64,000 bases of DNA. It comes from Eledone cirrhosa. Lineage: Eukaryota; Mollusca; Cephalopoda; Octopoda; Eledonidae. Location of the stretch: NCBI GenBank assembly GCA_964016885.1, contig OZ024747.1:32501-96500 (forward strand). The letters are read 5' to 3'. Below are positions 31,834 through 43,924 of this stretch, in pieces. Both the position numbers and the translations under genes were made by a program. The notes below the pieces were generated by a model that worked only from the letters and a program-made list of their open reading frames with translations, searched no databases and had not been told where the DNA came from. The stretch's first letter is position 1, and the number at the start of each line of letters is the position of its first letter.

Positions 31834-33620
31834 TCATCATCACCGTTTTACGTCCGTTCTTCCATGCTAGCATGGGTTAGACGGGTTGTCCTGTTGTGGG
31901 CAGTGTCCGGTCGGCTGACCTTGTTTTGCTCATACGGGAAGATTCTGGCTTGATTTCTACAGCTGGATGCCCTTCCTAACACCAACCTCATTTACAGTGA
32001 GTGCTGGGTGCTTTTTTCCGTGGCGCCTATATGTCCACTATACAGTGTAGGCTGGGTGCTTTTTTGCCGTGGCACCTCAACGACCACTTTGCAGTGGAAT
32101 GATAAGGACCCCAGTCCTATCATCTCATTTCTACATCCAATGGAGCATGTTTGCCTCATTTCTCTCCAGCCGTCGCATATCCTCTGCAGTTGCTGCCTAT
32201 GTCTCACTACCATGCAGCATTGCGCACCTCACACAGGCATCATATAACTGGCCTTTCGTACGCAGGGAGAAACCCTTCTTCGTCAGCAGAGGAAGCAGCC
32301 CCCTAAACTTCTTCCAACCCGTCCTTATTCTAGATACTATGGCCTCGGACCCCCCCATCCCGTGCTAATCTGATCTCCTAGGTACCGGAAGCTATCAACC
32401 ACTTCTATAGCACCCACCTGCATTTGAAAAATGTGTCTATCAATGCGACTTCTACTGTCTAATTTCCCTGTACATCTACTGCATTCGTATTTCTCCCTAC
32501 CTGTTAGTTTGCTTGCTATCCTGCTACATCTCGTGTGTACCCAGGATCTGCATTGTGTGCATTTTATAGAATTTATGCCAGTTCCTTTTCTGCATATCGA
32601 ACGAACATGGCCATTTCCCTGATGGAATCAGAGTTTTGTCCTCTTTTCTACTCATCAACACTTTTGTCTTAGCTAGGTTCACTCTCAGTCCTCTTGCTTA
32701 CAACTGCTGTTTCCATAGCCAGAATTTATTCTCTAGCTCCTTTACTGATTCTGCTATAAGAACCAGATCGTCAGCATAAAGAAGTTCCCATGGACAGCCA
32801 GTCTTAAACTCCTCTGTTATAGCTTGGAGGACTATAATGAACAAGAGCGGGCTGAGGACCGAACCCTGATGTACTCTGGAATTCCTCACTAAACTCCATT
32901 CCTACCCTCACTTTACTGAGAGTACCTCTGTACAAAGTTTGCACTGTCCTCACAAGCCATTCCTCAACACCTAGCTTCCTTAGGGACCACCAGATGACAG
33001 ATCGGGGTACCCTATCAAAGGCTTTCTCTAGGTCAACAAAGGCTAAGTATAGTGGCTTATTCTTCTCTAAGAACCTCTCTTGCAATTGTCTCACCAAGAA
33101 GAGGGCATCTGTTGTACTCTTCCCAGGCACAAAACCAAACTGCATCTCATCTAGTTTGACCCTTTCTCTAATTAGTTGCGCTAAAATCCTTTCTCCCACT
33201 TTCATAACCTGATCTATCAGTTTTATACCCCTATAATTGCTCCTCTCCAGAGCATCCCCTTTACCTTTGTAGCAATTTATGAGAATACTGCTGCACCAGT
33301 CTTTGGGTATGACACCACCATATATAGCCTGATTGATGATGCGTGCAACCAGTTTAATGACTACGTCCCCTGATGCCTTCAGCATTTCAGCAACTATCCC
33401 CGATGGTCCAGTAGCCTTACCATTTTTCGTTTCCTTAATCGCCTCTTGGACGCTATATTCGTCAATCTCAATAGCTGGTCCCTCTGTCGGATCTACTGAG
33501 GGTAATTTCTCTCTCTCCCATTCGTTCTCCACATTCATCAGTCTCTCATAATGACATTTCCAGGCCTCCTTTTTTCTAATCATTCGTGACACACCGGCAT
33601 CATTCCAGACACACATATAT
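31834..33620 (-). pseudogene. LINE B copy: reverse transcriptase nearly intact, PHD-like finger, 3' UTR
   Basis: The minus strand from about 33620 encodes WNDAGVSRMIRKKEAWKCHY, EAIKETKNGKATGPSGIVAE, VIPKDWCSSILINCYKGKGD, RSNYRGIKLIDQVMKVGERI, EMQFGFVPGKSTTDALFLVR and YLAFVDLEKAFDRVPR (the RT palm). After a frameshift near 32890 it encodes VHQGSVLSPLLF and LLYADDLVLIAES with an intact YADD. The PHD-like cluster (32610-32460) keeps ICRK, CTQC-x4-H-x2-C and CSRC. The C-terminus runs to about 32130 and the 3' tail ends in (gat)n at 31834. The 5' end is truncated near 33620, next to a (ta)n run. Confidence 0.82.
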
Positions 33621-33799
33621 ATATATACATATATTATACATAAAAAAAACCCCTGATATATTAGAAGCAAGCTGCTTATTGTGATAAAGCTGTTTAGTTA
33701 ACAATGACAGGCTATCATTAAGCAGAGGATACAGCAATATTCTGAACATGTTTGGGATCTACTAATTTAGTTAATGTTTCTATTTTAGTTACAATGATA

Positions 33800-33970
33800 G
33801 CAGATTTTAAAGAGGGAGGAATGTTGATTATAGTAGTTCACTGGATATTTATTTTATCAGCCTTGGAAAAATGAAAGGCAAAGTTGACCTTGGCAGGATT
33901 TGAACTCAGAACATAAAGTGTCGAAAAGAATGCTTTAAGGCACTTTTTCCAACACTAACAATGCTGAACA
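33800..33970 (-). mobile_element. SINE family 1, minus strand
   Basis: 'ttattttatcagccttggaa', 'gttgaccttggcaggatttg' and 'aactcagaacataaagtg' identify the SINE in reverse. Confidence 0.7.
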
Positions 33971-34356
33971 ATTTGATAACATCCATGTTTATCATAAGCA
34001 GCTTCCATTTTATACACATTGGAATAATAAAATCTAATTAATTTTAATATTGATTTTATTTGTATAAATTTTTTAAGTTACATTTATGTAAACCCAGACA
34101 CAATCTCCAATCAGTGTAAAATTATAACTATAAATGATTAAATGTTTTTTTAGTCTCTTTTTATGAGATCAAGAATCTGTTAAGTAAATTAAAAATGTCA
34201 TATACATAAAATTAGATTAGTGTTCTGTATTTTACAGCAATAAAAATCTAAGAGTACTAATGAAAAGAAGCCTTAAATTGATATAGTTTTACATGTATCC
34301 AGTTCATTTTTCTCTCATCAGTTAGTAAATTGAAACGCACACGCACACATAGTTAG
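33971..34356. other. No gene recognised
   Basis: AT-rich sequence without repeat matches inside the window. Confidence 0.35.
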
Positions 34357-34500
34357 ATTAATCATTTGGTACCATGATAAAAAGTACCTAGACCACACTG
34401 TAACGTGTGTGCAAGACATGATCACCTGACCTGAATTGTCTCATAACGTGACAACCCATCTAACCATGGAAAAATAGATGTTAAACGGGGATGATGATAT
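34357..34500 (+). mobile_element. LINE B 3' UTR tail, plus strand
   Basis: 'ggtaccatgataaaaagtac', 'cataacgtgacaacccatct' and '(gat)n' at 34488-34497 are the diverged 3' end of the LINE B family. Confidence 0.6.
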
Positions 34501-34889
34501 ATATATATATATATATACAATATGCCATCAATTTAAAAGACTAACAGAGAGATATCTATTATTACTGAAAGTCCGTTAAACCAAAGGTAACATAGAGGTC
34601 GTATTTATTGTAAAAAAAAAAAGCTTTAATACAATATATGCAAGTGTATTATATAAAATTATTCCAATATAAAGACTGTCATTTTTACTTCTCTTTTACC
34701 AGTATAGTTGAAGGATATTTCGCTGACTACAGTATTGTATTATTATTTGGTCCATTAAACAAAGGGTTTATTGTACATAAATACATATGCACAGACAGGA
34801 CAATGAAAAGAGCACATTGGCAGCAGCAAGGTTCATACTTAAGTACCAATAGTCAGCAATATTGCACCTTAAAATGTATCTCAGATATC

Positions 34890-35190
34890 AGACAGTATAT
34901 TGCATGGAAGTGAAAGATGGGCAGTATATACAGGTGCTGGAGAGAAATTAAGCTAGCATGCTACAATGGATGTATAGTGTTAATATGCATAAACAGCAAA
35001 ACAGAATGAGCTGAGTGAAAAACTGAGTAAAAAAGGAATCAAATGTGTACAAAAGAGAAGACTATGCTGGTATAGTCATGTGATGCATATGGATGATAAA
35101 TGTTGGGTGAAGTGCCAGGAATTTCCAGTGGAAAGAAGCTGCAGTAGAGTAAAACTTAAGAAGTGGTGACAGTGGATTTCAAAACACTGA
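34890..35190 (+). pseudogene. LINE B C-terminal remnant, plus strand
   Basis: Translation in shifting frames gives GSE.WAVYTG, ELSEKLSKKGIKCVQKRRLC and WYSHVMHMDD, the segment 'SIRGIKCCVQERRLRWYGHV' of LINE B. It is strongly diverged. Confidence 0.6.
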
Positions 35191-35877
35191 AACTCACAGA
35201 AAAGACGACAAAAGAATGCAATAAGTGAAGGGAAGCTGTGCTGCAAAAGACCATCCAACCCCTGGAAAATTCAAGTGCTCATATTGGAGCCACCTCCAGC
35301 AATCAACAAAATTATTGAATAACCTACACGCACACGTATATCCCCTGTATAAGTGGCAATCAAACAACACAAGTTCTCTTCCCTTCCATAAGAACTCAAA
35401 TCCTGTCACCATACATTTCAAAGATGTCGGACTAATGAGCAGTGGGAATAATTCTACAGCGAAGCGCAAGTATTTGACAGATAAAAATGTGAATTTACCT
35501 TACTTTGTATGCATATATATATACATACTGTACTCACATGGTATACAAATTAGAGAAGGAATTACTGATTTTTTTTATATGTTTCAAGAGAAATATGCAA
35601 AAAACAGCAAACAAGAGTACAGAATAAACTAACTGAATATGAATGCACACACACATGCATATATATTTAAACTGTAGATGGACATATGAAAAACAATTGG
35701 AACGTAAACAGTAGATTTTCAATGTCCACACACAATTTAGTTTCAAATGTTCATACAGCAAAAAATGAGATTAGACATGTATTTATATTGATGGTCATTT
35801 CCATAATGAAGTTGAGAGATCACAGCTCCAATAATACAGATATGTGGTTAGAATGTCTCAGAAAAGAATCACTGGAC
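35191..35877. other. No gene recognised
   Basis: Open frames occur here (for example 35225-35632), but they show no domain, no splice context and no similarity I recognise. Confidence 0.35.
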
Positions 35878-36062
35878 AGATTTTACGGGCAAAACCAACA
35901 GGCATGAGACCCAGCGGTAGAACCCAAGCAAGACGGTTGGATAACATCCATGAGCTCGGTTGGTCTTTCTTGGAGATCAAGCCAAATCAATTAAAGATGG
36001 TAGCTTCTGATAGGACCCTGTAGGAGTACTTAAGGACTCTTCCCTCACAACCCTCCCAGGAA
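35878..36062 (+). pseudogene. LINE C-terminal remnant of another family
   Basis: The plus strand reads TGMRPSGRTRARWLDNIHEL and GWSFLEIKPNQLKMVASDRT followed by LRTLPSQPSQE. This is the 'RP.GR.R.RWLD' end typical of LINE ORF2 proteins. The remainder is missing. Confidence 0.55.
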
Positions 36063-36810
36063 TATGTGGGCGAAGAAGAGTTAAGCTTGTCACTGAAAAC
36101 CAAGTCTTCTTTGTGTAGTAAATCAGGGTAATCAGTACACAGTACAAGCTAATGAAACCCTTCAATTTACAATGAAGTGACAAGTAAAAACTGCCACCCT
36201 CTTTCTTTGTTGTCTGTACAGCACAGAACTATAATATCTGCTCTGCCCATATGGTCTCAATGAATTAGAAGTATTCCACAGACATGTATACCCATAACAT
36301 AATTTTCAGCATTACACTGGGATCAAACAATTTCAAAAATAACTTCTTAATCATTGGTCCATGTTTGGGTGCATACATTTCTATATAGCATATTGCTATA
36401 CTGTAAGTAAATGAAACTGAACAATTGTGTATTTCAATAATTCTATAGTAATGAAAATCCTTAATACACACACACTCTTTCTATTTACCTTTGCCTTTAA
36501 AGGTATAGTTTATTCATATTTACATTTATTTTTATCCATTGTTAAATTGTCACCAGGTGTCTCAATCATAGGTGTTTACAAAGTACTAGATTGGATTCAA
36601 ACGTGGAGCTTTTACATACATCAGCCACCTGATTGAAAACAATGTTATGGCCCTTAATTTGAGAAAAATCAGAACAAAATAATTAAAACAGATATGTTGC
36701 ATCTTTAAAGATGGGGTAAATAGTTTGAAACATTCTAATTGTATTAACTTGTTTTGGGGCATTTGATACACACATTCAACAATGTGATAACCATCAATCG
36801 TGAAATGGTT
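36063..36810. other. No gene recognised
   Basis: AT-rich DNA without supported features. Confidence 0.35.
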
Positions 36811-36970
36811 TTAACCCTTTAGCATTTACATTACTCTATAATTACTATTATATTTTCGCGGTAAAGGCTTTACCTCACATAATATCGAATATGAGATTTT
36901 TATATTATTCATTTTGAGAACAATACTTTAAGATTAGTATGAGCGGCCGGTTTAAATGCGAATGGGTTAA
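36811..36970. mobile_element. piggyBac-like MITE, copy 2
   Basis: TTAACCCTTTAGCATTTACA on the left and TTTAAATGCGAATGGGTTAA on the right are imperfect inverted repeats that include TTAA target sites. It is 160 bp long and shares its first 100 bp with 24660-24868. Confidence 0.7.
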
Positions 36971-38440
36971 GCTGATGTGGTGCTATGTAGGACTCACTTC
37001 ACATGAAATTGATATAAAGATCTTAAGCAACCTTCATGGCTAAATTTTCCAATTATATTAGAGTTTAGTGACCTTGGGCCCAAGTGCAATGATAAGGTGT
37101 CTATAGAAATGGTAATGTTGGAAGCAATCAGTATTTAGAGGTAGTGGGATCTCAAAATATCACATGGCTCATAGCTCTGTAATCCAGTTGGGTTGAGTTG
37201 CTTACAAGAGCATAAACCATCACTATCACCAACAACCATCACTACCGCTGTCATTACCTACAACTACCACTTCAACTAAAGTACAAAGAGTAAAGGCTAT
37301 GAGCATAAGTACTCATTTGATATGAACCAGAATATAACTGGTATTTTATTGTTTTAATGATACCTATCATCCAATTAGAGGTAATGATCCATAGGAGGAT
37401 TTTATACAGCAGAGTATAAAGTCTCAAATTAGGATATCAATGCATAATAAGACCTGTGGAAGTTGGTGTATGAGGATTTGTCACAGCTTCCACATGCCAA
37501 CTACGAAACAGCAACAAACACATCTCAGAGTCAGGTGAGAAAAGCTCAATGTGTCTACAGTGAAAGAGGAATGACCACTAAGTTAAGATACATCAAGTTG
37601 ATAACATTGATTACTGTTTAAATAGATGTAATGTGTTAGTTCTACTGATGGTCTTAGTAGTTGAGTGGTGTAAATCACAGGAATGGAGAAATAAGATCAC
37701 CTACTGGAGGAGAAAAAACAACAGGACACATAGGAGTCATGACTTAAGTTGGCCTGGCTGCATTAAAGTGTTAGGAGGAATCAAGAGCCAAAGCACTTGC
37801 TTGATGGGAGTTCTTCCTCTAAAAATCTTGCTGTCTGCTCACCCAGTCACAAGTTTCTGCCTACATGAAGTATTTTAGGGCAAATTCTTCAGCCTCTGAA
37901 TATTTGAACACAATCCCAACATTCCACTGGGCAATATTTTATTTGCTACACTATGTATTTATTAAAGAAAAAAACATTTTTCTAATGAATTCAGGGCTCA
38001 AAATTAGTAGGAAAGAAGGATATGGTTAATTAGGTACAACAAAAGACAGTTGAAGTGCTAACAGGACTGAAGTTTAGAATTTACAAAAAAATTAAACACT
38101 CTAAATTTTAAGTGCCCTACATTTTTCTGCCATTAATTACACTGGTCAACAAAATTTTGCTGACCTAAGTTTCATACCTGTTCTTCAGTAATTTGGGGCT
38201 GCTGAGTAAAAAAATATCCATTTTTCCTGTATTTATGGAATAGCCGAGTGAAAGACAAACATTGGAAAAAGAATCACTGACCAGTTAGAAAAATTTTGAC
38301 TGTTGGGGAGAAGAATATCATATACCAACCACTTGTTGGGTGAGAAAATCTTTTACCACCCCTTCATATTAAACTAGGACTAATTAAGCAGTTTGTCAAA
38401 CTCTTAATGTGGAGGGTGACTATTTCAAATTCATATGTAT
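36971..38440. other. No gene recognised
   Basis: No coding, RNA or repeat feature can be supported in this stretch, apart from a few short accatcacc runs near 37220. Confidence 0.35.
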
Positions 38441-38458
38441 AACATTTCCTGGCCTAAA

Positions 38459-38846
38459 TTATGATAAAATATAGGCTGGTGTTTTTGACGAGACACAAAT
38501 CAGAAAGTTAATGAAATACCAAAACGTCTCAAGCTCGATGACTGGCGTAGAAAAAAGGGCATGGGATTCATTTGTGTATGTTGTGAAAGGGCTTTTGGGT
38601 AGCAGAAAGGCTGAAATATACCAGGATTTAGTGGAGACATTGCTTGACAGCTTTCTTCTTTTAGGCTGCATCATGAGCATAATGATTCATTTCTTCAAGA
38701 GCCATCACAATGAATTTCCTGCGGAGAAGAGATATCAAGGTAGATGGAACACACACATGATGGCAGACTACTGTTGGAGTATTCAAAGAGACTGTGTAGA
38801 CATGAAACACTCCAGGCGCTCTCATAAGTGTAAATTTGTTCCATGA
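38459..38846 (+). pseudogene. Remnant of a dispersed ORF family ('RYQGRW..MMADYCW')
   Basis: The frame encodes VFDETQIRKLMKYQNVSSSM, EKRAWDSFVYVVKGLLGSRK, LLGCIMSIMIHFFKSHHNEF and RYQGRWNTHMMADYCWSIQR and ends at a stop at 38846. I recognise this as a protein family found in many copies in arthropod and cephalopod genomes. In that family I recall about 20 residues containing an ERFHQDI-type motif just before RYQGRW; they are missing here (FPAEKRYQGRW). The upstream part of the protein is absent. Origin in a mobile element is likely; biochemical function is unknown to me. Confidence 0.5.
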
Positions 38847-39204
38847 AGTTGTTTGTGCTTTATCCATTTTATTTGCGAATTAACAAGATATATTTAATAA
38901 AAGGTGATGTTACCTTATATTTCATCTATCATATCAAATTCTATTGACATTATAACTTATGGTTTCAAGCTATAAGACTTAGTAATCCATCCTAAGTAAA
39001 TTATATTATTCATGCAGTACATAATAAAACAGGGATGTGCTAGGGGAAAAATGGATGCCATACTTGAAATCAGCACCTCAAAATTAGCTAAAAACAACAA
39101 CAAAACCTAAGTCAGGAAAAAGTGTGTTGACGAGTGTTATTTATAGAGTAGTCAATTGGCAAAATCATAGAACATCAAACCAAATGTCTTGCAATGTAAA
39201 GTTA

Positions 39205-39320
39205 TATTTTCAATTGAAATCCTGCCAAGACTAACTTTTCTTTCCATCCTTCTGGGGGTTGATAAAATAAAGTACCAGTCATGTACTGGTGTAGATATAA
39301 ACTGTTCCTCTTCTCTCAAA
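39205..39320 (+). mobile_element. SINE family 1 fragment, plus strand
   Basis: 'ttctttccatccttctgggg' and 'ttgataaaataaagtaccag' mark the 3' half of the SINE. Confidence 0.7.
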
Positions 39321-39739
39321 GTAAAAACCTGCTGCCTATGTTAGAAATTATAAACATAACCAAAATCTAGCTTAAAGAATGTTGAGCTCATGCAGAGAAG
39401 CTATAAAATAGCTTACAAAGTAGGGTGAAGACCCTTAAAGTCGGAATTAGAAGTTGCCATCAGCTGCTAAGCTATTTTATAGAATCTCTGTGCATGAATA
39501 CACCATTCTTTATATTAACTTTATTCCCGCAGCACTTTGTAAAAGTCCAAGAGATTGGCTACATATACATGATGTTTGTCGAAATTGCCATGTTTAAGAG
39601 TACAGAGTTTTAAGTGAAAGTATTCTGTTGAAACTGATTTACATGCAATCCTATTTCGAACTAAGACCCATACATGAAAAAAAAAAAAAACCTCAAAATA
39701 AATGGCAAAGCATTCCACCTATCTTAATTATTAATTTTG

Positions 39740-39930
39740 TCAGTGTTTAGCATCCAGGTCAACCCTAATAAAACTAACCTATGATCAAAGACATTCCAGC
39801 AATGACCATCCAGCCTTTTTGTATGTTAGGGATTACATTGTCTAATGTGTCCTTTCTTTTTTTTAAAGACAGTGTGTGAGTATAGCATGACTTGGCTGAT
39901 ATTTCTAGCAGGTTGAGTAACCGTTTAAAG
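39740..39930 (+). mobile_element. SINE-like repeat (family 3)
   Basis: 'gatcaaagacattccagcaa', 'tgaccatccagcc' and 'gatatttctagcaggttgag' match 48903-49100 in the same order. It is unnamed here but clearly dispersed. Confidence 0.55.
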
Positions 39931-40039
39931 GTCACCTCTTGCGGTGGTTGTGTTATATTTTCCTCTCAGGAAGGGTAATGGAGAAGGTCAAGAGAAAAGA
40001 GTGACAGAAAAGGCACCATGCTGCATTCAAAAAGTGATA

Positions 40040-40145
40040 TCAGTATCTTGATTCTTCCCTCTCAGTTTTGAGTTCAAATCCCGTCAGGATTGACATTACA
40101 TTTAATCTCTCAGCAACGGGGTCAATACAATAAGTAACAGTAATA
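40040..40145 (+). mobile_element. SINE fragment, plus strand
   Basis: 'ttttgagttcaaatcccgtc' (box B-like) and 'cggggtcaatacaataagta' indicate a degraded SINE family 1 copy. Confidence 0.5.
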
Positions 40146-40828
40146 CAACAAAGACAATTTAAACCAAATGTATAGTTGAAAATAAACAGATGGCACTTTC
40201 TAGCATAAGCAGTGGTGTGATGTGAGTTCTTGATAGAGTGAATCTATGAATTTATTTCAGTTACTGCTCACAACCATTTCACATACACTGCTAACTAATA
40301 ATCTGTGCCTTGAGAAGGACACAAACAAGGCCAAATTATATAAAAAGAAAGATATAAGAAATTGAATCAAGAATATTACAGTTATTATTTTTGTGAGCTT
40401 TGAAATAAAGGAATGAAAAAACTGAACTCAAATAGAATTCGGAATTAAGGGGAATGGAACAAAATACCAAAAATGCATTTACATTGTCTCTTTCATTCCT
40501 GACTCAACTATCTCCACTGAACATAACGAATACTTCTTTTTACAAGATTATTTTTGTAGAAAAAGGTAAAGTTATTGTCATCTGATATGTCTGGTACTTA
40601 TAGAACAAGTCCAGAGGGAGATCAATAAAAAAAAAAATGCAATAGAAAAATCGATAAGTAGATGTACTATACTGAAAACAAGCCAGCCAACTGACTAAAT
40701 TATCCCCCTAAAAAAAATAAATAAATAAAGAGTGGGGTTATTAGTTTTATCTTGTCTCTAATCATAAATCTTTTGGGTTTCTTTTACTTTTTGTTTTCAG
40801 TAGCCCTGATTTCTACTTCCCTTCACAA
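40146..40828. other. No gene recognised
   Basis: Downstream flank of the PRELID1-like gene; AT-rich with no repeat or coding evidence. Confidence 0.35.
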
Positions 40829-40834
40829 TTTATT
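40829..40834 (-). terminator. Candidate poly(A) signal of the PRELID1-like gene
   Basis: Minus-strand AATAAA about 100 nt after the stop codon at 40935. It is the first such hexamer downstream; use is not shown. Confidence 0.5.
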
Positions 40835-40934
40835 AATTATTTTAGGGCGTTTTTTCCTTTTTATCTGTTTGGGGGATGGGATGTTTTTGGTTTTGGCTTT
40901 GCCCAATGACCGAACTCTTTGGGATGAAGTGTCA

Positions 40935-42963
40935 TCAAGATATCTGGCTTGGTGTGGGTAACACAGGACATTGTGCAAGCTCTGTAGCCTTTCGTGCAGT
41001 CTCTTTTAATTTCCTTTCTTTACCGGCATGCACACGAGTTGTCGTCGTGTCATTGCTGCTGTGTGATGAATCGTGCATGATGTATAGTCGAGATAAAATG
41101 TGTTCAAAGCCCTTCTGTGTCTTCAGAAGGTTCTTCTTGTAGCGCTCAAGTGCAAAAGCTTGGATGGGACGTGAAAATCCAAAGATGCTTGAGTTGATGT
41201 AGGCCCACCTCTCACACACTGTCCATCTTGTGTTGTCAATACTAGTACGATAGGTGCATTTTTCTTCCAATTGCTTTCCAAGAAAATACAAGAAAAATCA
41301 ATAACTTTAAAATACATACAGCAAATATGTTTGAGACTTAAATAAAATATATATATACACACATACACAAAAATTGGTAACACAACAAAAAGTGCCCAAT
41401 CCACTCTGTAAGGTGGTCGTGCTGGTGTCATGACAAAAACCACCCAGTCCATACTGTAATGTGGTTGGTGTTGGGAAGGGCATCCAACCCAGAATATAGA
41501 TCTGTATGAGCAAGGTGTGAGTCACCTGATCAGACTTATCTCATAATACGACAACCAGTCTAATGCATGCAAAATGTTAACTGGAGATATCCACTTAGTT
41601 TTGACTAAAAAAGAAGCTTGATTGTTGTTATGATTATCAATCCTGTATTTATCAAATAAATACTATGTAAGTTCCAAGAAGTAAGCTCCAAAAGATTGGA
41701 AAATAACTGGCATCACAGAACATTATAAAATATATTTAAAGCAAAATCAAAGGCATCGAAAATAAGTATTGTAGTTTGGAAGGCCTTTTACATATACTTG
41801 GGAACATTTCATTTTGATTATTAGTTAACTTTTAAACATGAATTGACTATCCATGAAATGATGACTAACCACTGAGAAGGCTCTACCTGCTAGAAATAGC
41901 AACCATATCTCCCTAAAATCACACACATCTGAAAAAGAACACATTGGATAATGGAGTCTTGTGTTCCCTGCACATATGAAAAAGATGGAATGCGCATAGT
42001 TGTCAGAGGGTCCAGTAGAATGCTTGGCAGTATTTATGCCAGCTCTCTATACTCAGAGTTCAAATTCTGCTGGAGCCAACTTTGCCTTTCATCCTTCCAG
42101 GGACAATAAAATAACAGTCAAATACTGAGATAGATTCTTTTACTGTCAATTTCTTGTCACTGCAAAACATCAGTTTAAAATGCTTCCTCTGAATTAATCA
42201 GGAGTTGAGGGCAGAAGGCAAGACATACACTCCATATAAGCCAACTCTACAGGGACAGCCAAACAAGAATACAAATTTTACCATAATCCTCTGTAATCCA
42301 ATATTTCTGGTGTATGTGGTAACAGTTTTGGCAACAGGGTCAATAATGGACTCCTCAATGATACATATTCGACGCGTCCGTGACACAAACCTTTCGCCCC
42401 ATTTTGGCACAGGGTTTATTTTGGTCAACAAACGTTTGGTGTGGAGCTTTTGATCAACAATCTCTCTTGAGATCACATCTTCTGTCAAAACATGGTTGCT
42501 GAGAATAAAGAGCAGAAAAACTATTGACATTAGCAACAATTCACAAAAACAGGATTGTATGAGTATGTTAGATTGACATAAATAGGTGAACATACCAACA
42601 CAATAGAGGTGAACAGAGACATATGTGTGAATATAATACAACAGATGTGAACAAATTAACACAACAGAAATGAACATAACAACATAGCATAGGTGAACAT
42701 ATCAACAAAACAAAGGTGAACAGATTAACAGAGAGTGGGGCGATCATGTAGACAGATAAATATCCTTCTAAACAATCAATTATTGAACCATGAACTTCAT
42801 AATTTAACAGACATACAGACAGAAAAGTGAAAAATGACACATTTAAAAAAAAAATTTTAGAAAAAACTAACCTGTATGGATTTGGATAGCGTTGCCAAAA
42901 TGCAGAAGCTAATTGATCCCAGGAAAATTTAAAAATTTGAGTACCACTGTAATATTTCACCAT
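40935..42963 (-). CDS. PRELID1: PRELI/MSF1-domain protein, PRELID1-like (three coding exons)
   Basis: Exons on the minus strand: 42963-42872 (92 nt), 42498-42282 (217 nt) and 41273-40935 (339 nt), giving 648 nt and 215 residues. Human PRELID1 has 219. Junctions are CAG|GTTAGT ... TTCTCAG|CAAC and ATG|GTAAAA ... GGAAAG|CAATT. The joined exons read RYPNPY-S-NHVLTED and LQRIM-QLEEKCTYR with no frame loss. Family signatures are SWDQLASAFWQRYPNPY, HVLTEDVISREIVDQKL, RRLLTK-like KRLLTKINPVPKW, IIDPVAKTVTTYTRNI and KGFEHIL. The PRELI domain covers about residues 1-170; the tail (KERKLKETARKATELAQ) resembles the helical LEA-like tail of PRELID1. In other animals the protein works with TRIAP1 in the mitochondrial intermembrane space, moving phosphatidic acid to the inner membrane for cardiolipin synthesis. 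An acceptor (cccctttcag, AG at 42991-42990) precedes 26 nt of leader, so a further 5' exon exists upstream. Confidence 0.93.
41348..41600 (+). mobile_element. LINE B 3' UTR tail in PRELID1-like intron 2
   Basis: 'caacaaaaagtgcccaatcc', 'atgtggttggtgttgggaag' and 'ggcatccaa' are the 3' UTR of LINE B, in sense orientation relative to the plus strand and antisense to the host gene. Confidence 0.7.
42000..42140 (+). mobile_element. SINE family 1 in PRELID1-like intron 2
   Basis: 'gagttcaaattctgctggag', 'aactttgcctttcatccttc' and a degraded 'ataaaataacagtcaaatac' mark a diverged SINE, about 145 bp from exon 2. Confidence 0.7.
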
Positions 42964-43139
42964 AATCTTCTGATTGGAACTATGTGTCTCTGAAAGGGGA
43001 AAATATCAAAATTAGTGAAAGAATTCTCCAATGTAATTGTTGTTTAGCCACATGTCTTCATTGATCAAGCAGATATACAGTAGAAGGTATTCCAGAAGTA
43101 ACCATTCTATTTCTTTCAAGGATAGTATATGTAGAATTA

Positions 43140-43590
43140 CCGTATATACTCGAATATAAGCCATTTCATTTTATGTCTGAGAAATAGGTAAAAATCCAAA
43201 CCCTGTGTATAAGCCGAGGCAGTTAATCAACACATGATGTTTAGATGGTGCAATTTTGAAATTCATGAAGTTTTAACTTTTCTGATATTTAAAATGTTTC
43301 AAGTGTTGTTTAGAATATAGTTTTTATTTTACAACTCCATTGCGTAATGATTTTTTCCCAATTTCCGATCTTTTTAAAGGCAATATTCAATCAAAACATT
43401 ACAAAAATGAATTTCACATCAAAAGTGAAACCCGTGGAATATTCACCCTCAAACCGAAAATATTTTAGCACCTCATTTACATAGAATTTTGAAGTTAGTG
43501 AAAATCAGCAAAATATTTACATCGAATATAAGCCAACCCTCCAATCCCATTTTAACATCAATTATTTCTCAGCTTATAAAGAATATACGG
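43140..43590. mobile_element. 451-bp MITE with TA target duplication
   Basis: TA precedes CCGTATATACTCGAATATAA and TA follows ...AGAATATACGG; the outer 9-16 bp are inverted repeats (CCGTATAT). The interior repeats 'cgaatataagcca' near both ends and has no gene. It lies just upstream of the first coding exon of the PRELID1-like gene, probably in its leader intron. Confidence 0.7.
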
Positions 43591-43639
43591 TACATTATAG
43601 GGTCAACAGAAAGACTGTACTTTTCCTGTGAATGCTGCA

Positions 43640-43800
43640 TGATAGAATGGTTTTAGATTCACTTTACCATTATGAGGTGGTCCCTGGTTTGATCCCACTA
43701 TGTGACATCTTGGAAAAGTGTATTTTACCTTAGCCTTGGGTCAACCCAAGCCTTGTGAGTGAAATTAGGTTAGACAGAAACTGCAGAAACCCATTGGAGG
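43640..43800 (+). mobile_element. tRNA-derived SINE (family 4)
   Basis: 'ggtggtccctggtttgatcc' (box B-like GGTTTGATCCC), 'gcctt.ggtcaacccaagcc' and 'ttgtgagtgaaattaggtta' mark a SINE with a body different from families 1 to 3. Only one copy was seen in the window. Confidence 0.6.
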
Positions 43801-43924
43801 TGTAGTACCAGTAGAAAAAAAAACATTATTTTTGATTAAATGCCTCAGACAAATTGTTAGACAAATTAACTTCATCTTTAAAGAGGATTTCTTTTTCAGA
43901 TAGGTTTTATTTCTGATAGTTATC

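Noticed and set aside
34638..34913. 91-residue frame after a good-looking acceptor (ttctcttttaccag)
   Set aside because: No recognisable protein, no donor in frame and no neighbouring exon; kept as unassigned.
35225..35632. 135-residue plus-strand frame
   Set aside because: No domain, biased composition toward the end and no splice or promoter context.
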